Positions 55,644 to 62,885 of a stretch of DNA of 64,000 nucleotides are shown here, one piece after another. The DNA comes from Cytobacillus oceanisediminis (GTDB taxonomy: Bacteria; Bacillota; Bacilli; Bacillales; Cytobacillaceae), in contig NZ_CP065511.1 of NCBI RefSeq assembly GCF_022811925.1, forward strand, positions 3,155,501-3,219,500, given 5' to 3'. The notes beneath the pieces are model-generated. The model saw nothing but the letters and a program-made list of their open reading frames with translations. It made no database searches and was not told the origin of the DNA. Position 1 is the stretch's first letter, and every line of letters begins with the position of its first letter. A program made the position numbers and the translations under genes.

Positions 55644-55734
55644 TCAACGATGCGATGGCCAAGAACCTTGCATCTTCCTAATTTGAATAATTTGTCCCGT
55701 ATGGTATGCATCATGAAGCATTAATGGGCCACTC
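55644..55734 (-). pseudogene. C-terminal fragment of a DinB-family protein
   Basis: About 30 residues: SGPLMLHDAYHTGQIIQIRK then MQGSWPSHR. This is the typical DinB/YfiT C-terminal end with the metal-binding His of HDAYHTGQ. The rest of the gene is absent; it abuts the isochorismatase fragment at about 55730. Confidence 0.6.
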
Positions 55735-56172
55735 ATGCAAGAGTTGGTTGAACTTTTTCCACATGCGCCAAGAATAGCTCGTCCTGGACAAATTAACGCA
55801 TGGGATAATGAAGATTTTGTCAAAGCAATCGAAGAAACTGGAAAAAAACAACTGATCATTGCGGGCGTAGTTACAGATGTTTGTGTTGCATTTCCTGCAC
55901 TTTCCGCTGTGAACGCTGGTTATGAAGTATTTGTTGCTACTGATGCTTCTGGAACGTTCAGTAAACAAGTAGCGGATGCGGCATTAACGCGTATGGCCCA
56001 TGGTGGGGTACAGCTTCTGAACTGGTTTAGCATAGCGTGCGAATTACAACGTGATTGGCGCAATGATGTTGAAGGTTTTGGCGCTTTAATTTCTAGCCAT
56101 CTTCCTGGTTATCAAAATCTTATAGGAAGCTATAGGGGGGCTCAGAGAGATTTCAGCACGCAGCCTAACTAG
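55722..56172 (+). pseudogene. C-terminal part of an isochorismatase-family hydrolase
   Basis: About 145 residues (open frame from ATG 55735). ELVELFPHAPRIARPGQINA, QLIIAGVVTDVCVAFPALSA (catalytic Cys in TDVC) and EVFVATDASGTF match YcaC-like cysteine hydrolases. The first roughly 70 residues with the catalytic Asp are missing, so the protein should be inactive. It joins head-on to a DinB fragment, marking a deletion or recombination joint. Confidence 0.75.
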
Positions 56173-56248
56173 AATAGCAGCTTATTTATAACTCACTTTT
56201 TCCAATATAAAGCTACTTATTCAAGAAAAAGGAGTTTTTTCTGAAGTA

Positions 56249-56298
56249 ACTAAAGCCTAATTTCTCACTTATAACCCCTGAGAAATTAAGCTTTTTAT
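56249..56298 (+). terminator. terminator after the isochorismatase fragment
   Basis: AAGCCTAATTTCTC pairs with GAGAAATTAAGCTT and is followed by TTTT on the plus strand. Confidence 0.75.
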
Positions 56299-56358
56299 AT
56301 TTGTATTTCCTTAACGTTGTAAATCCGCGTTTTGCTGGTGGTACCCAAAAAAAGCTAA

Positions 56359-56452
56359 GGACGATTGTTCAATTAACCTGCCCTTTAGTTAAAGTATTCA
56401 ACAAAAAAGGGACTTAATCCTTTAATGGATCAACGCCCCTGATGGTTGAATA
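56359..56452 (+). repeat. array repeat R11, variant
   Basis: AGGACGATTGTTCAATTAAC, CTGCCCTTTAGTTAAAGT, a changed hairpin (AAAAAAGGGACTTAATCC, GGATCAACGCCCCT) and GATGGTTGAATAA. The left arm is clear. Confidence 0.65.
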
Positions 56453-56498
56453 ATTTCATTGATTTTTGATAAGTTGTTTTAATAAATCCACTATTATA

Positions 56499-57164
56499 TC
56501 AGGGCGAAAACAGTTTCCAATGCCCTTCAGAAACAACTTCGACCGCTCCATCAATCACTTTGATTGCGGTTTCATCATCTATTGCATACGCGGGCCCTTG
56601 CATTCCGGCGGCCCATTTCTCAGCAGAAGCCATCGTGTTTCCCGGCAGCAACTCGTGATCCAGGTGCGGAAACATTGCAAAATCGACCAAACCCAGCGTT
56701 TCATCACCACCGTTGAGTGGCGTCCAACCAACGAAGTATTCTCCGATGTTAGGTGCCATCACCATGCTCCCAGCACTCATCCCCACATAGACTGCATCCA
56801 GCGATGGCAAGAGGTCTGCTAGGCCGGATTGCCGCATCCAGTGGTACAGGTAGAGGGCGTCGCCGCCCGCCACCAACAGGACGTCCATCTCTCGGACCAG
56901 CGGGACCCAGCGGTCTTCATCGATGCTTGGCAGCGCTGTAAGCTCCAGCACGCCTACAGACTTCCAACCCAGGCCGACCATGTGATCGGATTTCCCGCTG
57001 ATGAACTGCCAGGCGTTGATACCGGGGCCGACCCAGGGGTGTCCGTACAACGCAGTGGGAATGCAGAGGGCATTAGACTCGGCAATAGGTTTATCCAACA
57101 TTTCTACCAGTGAGTCGTGTATGCTCTTGTTCTTGATGCCTGCAGATGTAAGCAGAAGTTTCAT
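56499..57164 (-). CDS. peptidase S51 (dipeptidase E-like)
   Basis: 221 residues from ATG 57164 (AAAAGGAGTG upstream). KLLLTSAGIKNKSIHDSL at the start, VLLVAGGDALYLYHWMR and VYVGMSAGSMVMAPNIGE, where the Ser in SAGS is the expected nucleophile, and FAMFPHLDHELLP. Hydrolyses Asp-X dipeptides in relatives. The gene is visibly richer in G+C than its neighbours (many stretches of CCGGCGG and GCCGCC type), indicating recent transfer from another background. Confidence 0.85.
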   Translation of the reverse strand: MKLLLTSAGIKNKSIHDSLVEMLDKPIAESNALCIPTALYGHPWVGPGINAWQFISGKSDHMVGLGWKSVGVLELTALPSIDEDRWVPLVREMDVLLVAGGDALYLYHWMRQSGLADLLPSLDAVYVGMSAGSMVMAPNIGEYFVGWTPLNGGDETLGLVDFAMFPHLDHELLPGNTMASAEKWAAGMQGPAYAIDDETAIKVIDGAVEVVSEGHWKLFSP

Positions 57165-57215
57165 AACTTCACTCCTTTTCATGTATATATTCTCTATCAC
57201 TTCTTGAGTTCCTTC

Positions 57216-57239
57216 TTCAACTCCCTCAGTTTAATACGG
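57216..57239 (+). repeat. degenerate array repeat, left arm only
   Basis: TTCAACTCCCTCAGTTTAAT then ACGG resembles the left arm of the array repeat. Confidence 0.35.
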
Positions 57240-57256
57240 TTTACTCACGAATGCTC

Positions 57257-57568
57257 GCTTATTCGCAGGATTTCATCCTCCATGGATATATATTTCTAAA
57301 TTGAAAAAAGTAGATTCTGGACAAATGGCTACGTGAAGACATAGTTAAATAGAGGAGTAGGATTATACTCCAAATTCTACCATATGATGTACTTCTCCAC
57401 GCCAGCCCTTGGAGGCTTTCCCTCCCATGTCTCAACGGGTCAATTGCCCTCTCATTCCTTCGTCATGCCTATCCAAGGGTGGAGGCCAGTTATGCTAACC
57501 TGATGGGTCAGTGCCCTTTGTTGAACAAACCTGATACTCCGTACATATTTGAAATCCTGCGAATAAGC
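57257..57568. repeat. 19-bp perfect inverted repeat around the element B noncoding region
   Basis: GCTTATTCGCAGGATTTCA at 57257-57275 and its exact reverse complement at 57550-57568, 274 bp apart, bracket the candidate bridge RNA. Confidence 0.8.
57352..57560 (-). ncRNA. candidate bridge (seek) RNA region of IS110-family element B
   Basis: Aligns to 45036-45235 of element A over its whole length. CCCTTGGA at 57406-57413 pairs with TCCAAGGG at 57472-57479 and TCCAC (57396-57400) with GTGGA (57479-57483). Compared with element A, the stem bases differ on both sides while pairing is kept, which indicates a folded RNA. Confidence 0.55.
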
Positions 57569-57628
57569 CAACACTCGACCTTTAAAAATATAAGGGTAAT
57601 GATTCTCTTCGAGAAAAAGTGAATTGAA

Positions 57629-58893
57629 CTACGCCAACTCAGTTAACGGCTGGACCTTCTTGGCACAATAAGCTTCGTTTTTCGCGCTATCCCTACAAAG
57701 ATCTAGCTAACTTCCCGATGAGCTTCATTATAGATTTCATTTTTTCATTTTCTTGACCTTAACATTATTCGAGTGGAGGGCTTTAAATTCCGGGTTGTTC
57801 ATTACCAGACTCATAGTAGCTAAATAGAAAACGTCTTAACCTTGATCTTCCACGCTTTGAAATGATAATTTGCCCTTTCCACTTCCCTGAACTGGCTTCG
57901 GCTAGATGGAGTCCTGCATGGCGAAGTAAAGAGTTGCCGTGTGAAAAACCACTTAAATCTCCTGCTTCCCCTAAAATACCAGCTAACGAAATTTCACTAA
58001 TTCCCTTAATCATAAGTAACTTATTCGCGAAAGGAATTTTAGGTAGTTCATCCTTAATTGCCAGCTCAACTCTTTCAAGTTGTTGAATCGCAAGGTCATA
58101 CTCTTCGAGTAATTGTTCAAGATGAAATTTATAAGCTTCTAATGCTTGCCTTGTACCAACTGATTTCCTGGCTACATTGAGGTAAATAGGCTTTCTTTAA
58201 TCCAGGCTGTCGCTTCATCAGTAACTTCCACCCGGCCACGATCTCTTCAGGCTTCATGGAACCCAGTTCCATCGGAGACGGGAAAAGCCGAAGTGTTGCG
58301 ATGGCCCCTTTAGCAGTGATGTCTTTAAATACTTGCCTAAGCTCGGGGAAGACAATATCCACCCAGCGATTCAATTGATTAATCGAGCTTACAAGCCTCT
58401 TAACAATGACATCCCGATTTGACATGAGCACCCTGAGCTTTTCAAACGACTCAGAAGTATTCCTTACAAAGGCATAGTAACCGTTCTTCACCATATCGGC
58501 TATTACAAGAGCGTCTTTTTTATCACTCTTTGATTGGGTATTATCACGGTTTTCTTTATTTCTTTTCACCAAATGAGGGTTAACTGTCACTACCTCAATA
58601 TCTTGTTTCATCAGCCATTTAGAAAGGTTAATCCAATAATGACCGGTAGGTTCCATACCAACTATGGCAGCCTCAAGTTTATGTAATCTTTTAATGCTAT
58701 TAATCCAGATTAACAGGGACGAAAATCCCTCTTCGTTGTTTGGAAAAGTGATTGGATCTCCTACTACAATCCCACGGAAATTCACTGCTCTGGCTACGTG
58801 ATATTGTTGTGCAATATCCACACCAACCACAAGATGTTTATCAGTAATTCTTTCTATTAGTTGATTTTGTTTGTCCTGCATTTTAAACTTCAT
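57629..58893 (-). pseudogene. IS110-family transposase with at least two frameshifts
   Basis: N-terminal part (58893-58129) has VVGVDIAQQYHVARAVNF and IVGMEPTGHYWINL (RuvC-like DEDD domain). After a shift near 58200 the frame continues ARKSVGTRQALEAYKFHLEQ to MIKGISEISLAGILGEAGDL and IIISKRGRSRLRRFLF. After another shift near 57830 it ends with MSLVMNNPEFKALH, KSIMKLIGKLAR and CAKKVQPLTELA. A different IS from element A, not a recent copy of it. Confidence 0.85.
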
Positions 58894-58996
58894 AGTAAGG
58901 GTTCCTCCTAAGTTTGAGTTAGAGTCGTGTCTTACTCATATCTTACTGAGGAGCCCTATTTTTTTCAAAGCTCAAAAATAACGATCTACAGGAATG

Positions 58997-59060
58997 CTAA
59001 CCTGCTCGTTTATTACATTGGAAAAGCCGCCTAAATTGGCAGCCGTTAGCTTAAATAAGA
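58997..59060 (+). repeat. array repeat R12
   Basis: CTAACCTGCTCGTTTATTAC, ATTGGAAAAGCC, hairpin GCCGCC / GGCAGC, CGTTAGCTTAAATAAG. Starts exactly at the right end of IS element B. Confidence 0.8.
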
Positions 59061-59183
59061 CGTGAAAATAGTTTTAAAGGACTGTTCACCACGTGATTTT
59101 ATTATTAGCATTAATTCAACAATTAACTTTTATCTATATAATGGTTGATAAATGCGTATTGCAGGTCACAATAGTCAACAAAT

Positions 59184-59333
59184 GTGATAAAGAACATCAA
59201 GACCTTAATTCTATCCATTTTTATATCATTTGGGTGTGTAACAGTATTTCTTGTAAGTCTGGTAAATGTTGCGTATATTGCAGAACTTGATTTATCTAGT
59301 GTCTTTATTAAGGTTTTACAGAAACGTCTTTAG
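59184..59333 (+). CDS. possible small membrane protein
   Basis: 49 residues from GTG: IKNIKTLILSIFISFGCV, then TVFLVSLVNVAYIAEL, two hydrophobic stretches, ending VFIKVLQKRL. No good ribosome site, and it overlaps the 3' end of the minus-strand gene at 59308, so it may be a relic of a longer membrane protein. Confidence 0.3.
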   Translation: MIKNIKTLILSIFISFGCVTVFLVSLVNVAYIAELDLSSVFIKVLQKRL

Positions 59334-60051
59334 TTGCTTTCACATACTTATCCTGAAAATCAAGATATACATTATATTTATGTGATATTTTCCAATCCTT
59401 ATTTAGATCACTTATAAATGTCGAATGTAGACTTGGCTCATTTTTAATTAAGAAGGATGAAAAACTATCAGTTAATTTTTCAATAATAACCTCTCCTGCA
59501 AGTCCGATATTAATCATGGAAGAATTTATACAATCTGCATTAAAACACTTTAAAGCTTCAGTTAAATAAAATACAACCCAATCATCAATATTTTTGATGG
59601 CTTTAAGTTTTGTTAAATACCCATCCTGATCATATGGTAATACATCCATTTGTTTAATGCATTCCATCCCATATTCAGTCACATGGAAATAAGGTAAATC
59701 AGTGCCATAATGCCCATAAGCCCCTGGGGCGATTACACCTTGTGTTAATAATTTGTGAAATTCTTGATATAACTTTAAGATTTCTATTCTTGATAAATTT
59801 ATAGAACTGTACTCATAAAGAACTCTACCATGACACCCCCAAGCTTCTCCCCACATCGATACTAATGGTTCCTTAATTTTTTTCTTTATTAGTAAGCCGT
59901 TTAATAGACGAAATAAATCACTTTGACTACCTTGATACCCATACAATTTAAAGGTTTTACCTTCTGTATCAATATCATTACCTTCGTATGCTAATACTTC
60001 TAGAAGTAGATTTCTTATTTCTAAATTGCTCAACTCGGTAATAAAACTCAT
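59308..60051 (-). CDS. protein of unknown function
   Basis: 247 residues from ATG 60051 (AAGGAG upstream). Contains ITELSNLEIRNLLLEVLAYE, WGEAWGCHGRVLYEYSS, GAYGHYGTDLPYFHVTEYG and AGEVIIEKLTDSFSSFLI. The HVTEYG segment near residue 135 resembles winged-helix-like ends of several unnamed proteins. No signal peptide or membrane helix. I do not recognise a family. Single-gene unit between R12 and R13. Confidence 0.75.
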   Translation of the reverse strand: MSFITELSNLEIRNLLLEVLAYEGNDIDTEGKTFKLYGYQGSQSDLFRLLNGLLIKKKIKEPLVSMWGEAWGCHGRVLYEYSSINLSRIEILKLYQEFHKLLTQGVIAPGAYGHYGTDLPYFHVTEYGMECIKQMDVLPYDQDGYLTKLKAIKNIDDWVVFYLTEALKCFNADCINSSMINIGLAGEVIIEKLTDSFSSFLIKNEPSLHSTFISDLNKDWKISHKYNVYLDFQDKYVKATKDVSVKP

Positions 60052-60136
60052 ATTATTTCTGCTCCTTAACATCTGTATATTCTGTAAAACACTTATGTTT
60101 TAAAGATTATACATAACAGCTAATAATCCTTCTTTA

Positions 60137-60222
60137 ATTATCCTGCCCCTTTAGTTTAATAAGAAAAAGCTGCCTAGATTGGCAGCCGTTTCTTTAAGGA
60201 GAACACCTCGTTAGTAGAATAG
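60137..60222 (+). repeat. array repeat R13
   Basis: TCCTGCCCCTTTAGTTTAAT, AAGAAAAAGC, hairpin GCTGCC / GGCAGC, CGTTTCTTTAAGGAGAACACC, TCGTTAGTAGAATAGG. Close to consensus. Confidence 0.88.
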
Positions 60223-60327
60223 GAAAAGTTGATTACATAGATTTGTTGACTATAAAAATAATAGTATATACTGGAATAGGAGCCTTCTTCTTATTGGATT
60301 GTTAGTACGCAATCCGCTCTCGGCCAC

Positions 60328-61224
60328 TTACTTTATAGATAATTCAGCAATAACCGGATAGTGGTCGCTAGGGAATTGACCATTTTTTTGATAGTTATTG
60401 ATTTCGATCGTATTTGCGGTTACATTCCCTTTGGTAAGAATCCAATCGATGCGGTTGTCTGCTCCACCGCCTGTTGGGTCACGGAAGCCATTGAACGTTC
60501 CAATTCCCTCATTGATTCGTGACTCTGCTGTTTCCCATAAATCATCAAAAGCTCCATCGCTAGTTAATGTTTGATGTGGAAGAGTACCAGGACGAGTATT
60601 AAAATCTCCTGTCAGAATAATAGGTAATTCAGGGTTAAAGTCTTTGGTTTTTTCTAAAATTAATTCAGCGCTCTTTTCTCTCGCTTCGGCAGATTGATGA
60701 TCGAAATGTGTATTTACAAAATAGAATTGTTTATCCGTTTGGTTGTCTACAAATTTCGCCCAAGTGACCATTCTTGGAATGTTGTTTCCCCATGTTTTTG
60801 AACCGATTACATCTGGAGTATCTGAGAGCCAGAAATGATCATACTCTACTGGAGTAAACCGTTTTTCATCATAGAAAATCGCGGAGTATTCTCCTCTATT
60901 ACCGCCTTCGCGGCCCAATCCAATCCATGCATAACCTGGTAATACTTCTTCCAAATCCTGAAGTTGTCCATATAAAACTTCCTGCGTTCCAAAAATATCT
61001 GGATTTTCCATACGAATGAGCTTTTTAATGGTTGGAACCCTTTCAGCCCATGTATGCGGTGATGGATCATTGTTGTTTTCATACCTTAAATTAAATGTCA
61101 TCACCTTCAAGTTTTGTTCCGTGCTTTCCGCTGCAAAGACATTGGAAATTCCGGAAAACATACTTCCCACCATTGCGAGTACCATTGCTACCGCTAAAAA
61201 AATTGGACTTAATCCTTTTTTCAA
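60328..61224 (-). CDS. secreted endonuclease/exonuclease/phosphatase family protein
   Basis: 298 residues from TTG 61224, with GGAGG eight bases upstream. Signal peptide SPIFLAVAMVLAMVGSMFSG with a likely cut at NVFA-AES. EEP-fold motifs: LKVMTFNLRYENNND, DIFGTQEVLYGQ (catalytic Glu), PIILTGDFNTRPG, NRIDWILTKG and FPSDHYPVIAEL. It could act on nucleic acids, phospholipids or inositol phosphates outside the cell; sequences of this type often are phosphodiesterases of unknown substrate. Single-gene unit between R13 and R14. Confidence 0.88.
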   Translation of the reverse strand: MKKGLSPIFLAVAMVLAMVGSMFSGISNVFAAESTEQNLKVMTFNLRYENNNDPSPHTWAERVPTIKKLIRMENPDIFGTQEVLYGQLQDLEEVLPGYAWIGLGREGGNRGEYSAIFYDEKRFTPVEYDHFWLSDTPDVIGSKTWGNNIPRMVTWAKFVDNQTDKQFYFVNTHFDHQSAEAREKSAELILEKTKDFNPELPIILTGDFNTRPGTLPHQTLTSDGAFDDLWETAESRINEGIGTFNGFRDPTGGGADNRIDWILTKGNVTANTIEINNYQKNGQFPSDHYPVIAELSIK

Positions 61225-61501
61225 CAAAATTCCCTCCTTTTTTTGATTACATTTGAAAGTATAGTTTTCAAAAGTAATCACGATGTTAAAAAAGAAGCAG
61301 ATGTTTGTTTTGTTTTTTTAAAGCAAAAGAGAATCCGATAATATCAAGGGATTTTTTATTAAAAATATGAAATTTTTCTTAGAGAATCACTTGTTTTTGT
61401 AAATATTTACAGGATGAATTCACCAGTAAAATTTACAGCTTTTTAATAATAGTTAGAATCTTTAAAATCTTGGTAGTTTTTTCTAAATTATTCAAATAGA
61501 T

Positions 61502-61600
61502 GGCCAATTGTTGAATAGAGTAATGACGATTGTTCAACTAAACTGCCCCTTCAACAAAAAAAGCCGCCTGGTTAGGCAGCTGATCATGAATACAAGAACC
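61502..61600 (+). repeat. array repeat R14
   Basis: GGCCAATTGTTGAATAGAG, ACGATTGTTCAACTAAACTG, CCCCTTCAACAAAAAAAGCC, hairpin GCCGCCTGG / GGCAGC, TGATCATGAATACAAGAACC. Shows both inverted TTGTTGAA / TTGTTCAA boxes. Confidence 0.8.
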
Positions 61601-61668
61601 AAAAACGACAACAATAAAAGCCGTAATCCTTCCTGGGCAATTGCCCAAAGAGAAATAAGAGTTTTATA

Positions 61669-62085
61669 TTAGGTACCTGTTGCTTCTAATTTCATAATGG
61701 CACCAAAATATTGTGAAGCAGTTGCAAAAGTGATAAACGCACAAAGCTCGCTAATTTCATCATCAGACATGTACTCTTTTAACACATTAAAAATGGCATC
61801 TGGGACATCTCCTTTTTCTTTAATAAATACCTCCGCAAATCCTACAGCAATTGATATTTTTTCATCGTACAAATTAGGTTCTGGTTTTCCTTTTGCTTTG
61901 CAATATGCACAACCACTACTTTGTGCAAGAGTTCTTCTTACTTGCTCTTTTAATTGAGCAGTAAGCTTCCCTTCTTTCTCCAACTCATTTCCCAGTCGAC
62001 TCCACATAATCATTATTTCCTTGTTATGTCCCAAAAGTCTTTGGAAGGGGGTCGCCCCGTACTGTGATTCCTCAATTCTTGCCAT
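61669..62085 (-). CDS. carboxymuconolactone decarboxylase/AhpD-like protein
   Basis: 138 residues. LAQSSGCAYCKAKGKPEP carries the CxxC redox pair with a nearby helix, and FIKEKGDVPDAIFNVLKE and YMSDDEISELCAFITFATAS follow the CMD fold. Probably an alkylhydroperoxidase-like or other thiol-redox protein. AGGAGGGATTAATT before ATG. Single-gene unit beyond R14. Confidence 0.85.
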   Translation of the reverse strand: MARIEESQYGATPFQRLLGHNKEIMIMWSRLGNELEKEGKLTAQLKEQVRRTLAQSSGCAYCKAKGKPEPNLYDEKISIAVGFAEVFIKEKGDVPDAIFNVLKEYMSDDEISELCAFITFATASQYFGAIMKLEATGT

Positions 62086-62206
62086 AATTAATCCCTCCTT
62101 GTATTATTTATCATATCGAATTATTTCATCGCTTCACATTAAGTTTGAAATGCAGTTTTCAATATTTCATTAAAAATTTAACGAAAATGAGGGAAATAAG
62201 ATTTAT

Positions 62207-62647
62207 ATGAAAATCGATGATATTGATAAGAAAATAATAGATGTATTAAGCGAAGATAGCAGATTATCAATGAGCGCGCTTGGAAGAAAAATCAATTTAT
62301 CTTCTCCATCGGTTACAGATCGTGTTAGGAAAATGGAATCACTTGGAATAATTAAGAAGTACACATTGGAAGTGGATTATGAGAAATTAGGGCTTCCAAT
62401 CCAATGCATAATAGAAGCAACTGTTAAAAATGGGGACTATAGCTCTTTTAGGAAATATATTGAGGAGTTACCAAATGTAGAATTCTGTTATCGGATTGCA
62501 GGAAATGCCTGTTATATGCTAAAAATACAATTCGACTCTTTTAGAAAGGCAGAAGGGTTTATTGAAAATGTAAGTCCGTATGCCCGTACTGTCACACATT
62601 TTATTTTTTCGGAGGTCCAGACCAATTTGAAAATGAGTACCCAATAG
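62207..62647 (+). CDS. Lrp/AsnC-family regulator
   Basis: 146 residues. N-terminal helix-turn-helix DKKIIDVLSEDSRLSMSALG and INLSSPSVTDRVRKMESLG, then the RAM effector domain (YRIAGNACYMLKIQFDSF). Regulates amino-acid-related or transport genes. It runs divergently from the AhpD-like gene and could regulate it (inference). Confidence 0.9.
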   Translation: MKIDDIDKKIIDVLSEDSRLSMSALGRKINLSSPSVTDRVRKMESLGIIKKYTLEVDYEKLGLPIQCIIEATVKNGDYSSFRKYIEELPNVEFCYRIAGNACYMLKIQFDSFRKAEGFIENVSPYARTVTHFIFSEVQTNLKMSTQ

Positions 62648-62665
62648 GTAATAATCAAGTATATT

Positions 62666-62715
62666 TAACTAATCTGACTCGTTAACACAATAAGAAAAGC
62701 GGCCGCAACACAGCC
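62666..62715 (+). repeat. array repeat R15, worn
   Basis: TTAACTAATCTGACTCGTTA, ACACAATAAGAAAAGC, GGCCGC. Only the left arm and A-run are recognisable. Confidence 0.45.
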
Positions 62716-62746
62716 TGGACTAATAGTGGTGAACTATTATATATGG

Positions 62747-62799
62747 AAAAGGAGGTCCTTAAGGCCTCCTCTTAAGGCCTCCTCTCTTTCTTTTTTTTA
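62747..62799 (+). terminator. terminator with tandem 13-bp unit
   Basis: GGAGGTCCTTAAGGCCTCC hairpin; CTTAAGGCCTCCT occurs twice back to back, then CTCTTTC and T8. Confidence 0.75.
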
Positions 62800-62885
62800 A
62801 AATTTAAACCTAGGCCAGCAAAAAAGCACTTTTAATTTAATGACATTGCAATACATGGACGAATAGGAAGAGGAGGAGGTTCAAG

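Larger units (their letters stand above)
57340..58996 (-). mobile_element. IS110-family element B (decayed)
   Basis: Transposase remnant 57629-58893 plus the structured noncoding segment. The right end TACAGGAATG (58987-58996) equals that of element A and joins CT plus the array repeat R12. The left end is uncertain (about 57250-57350). Confidence 0.7.

Noticed and set aside
59093..59290. 65-residue plus-strand frame
   Set aside because: Composition is unlike a protein and a neighbouring frame (59184-59333) encodes a more plausible hydrophobic peptide.
46691..62715. CRISPR array
   Set aside because: The repeats are 60-90 bp, diverged, spaced by whole genes, and no cas genes are near.
43640..62799. 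A classical integron
   Set aside because: No IntI-type integrase with its extra domain and no canonical attC core (GTTRRRY paired with RYYYAAC) could be shown; only the general layout is similar.
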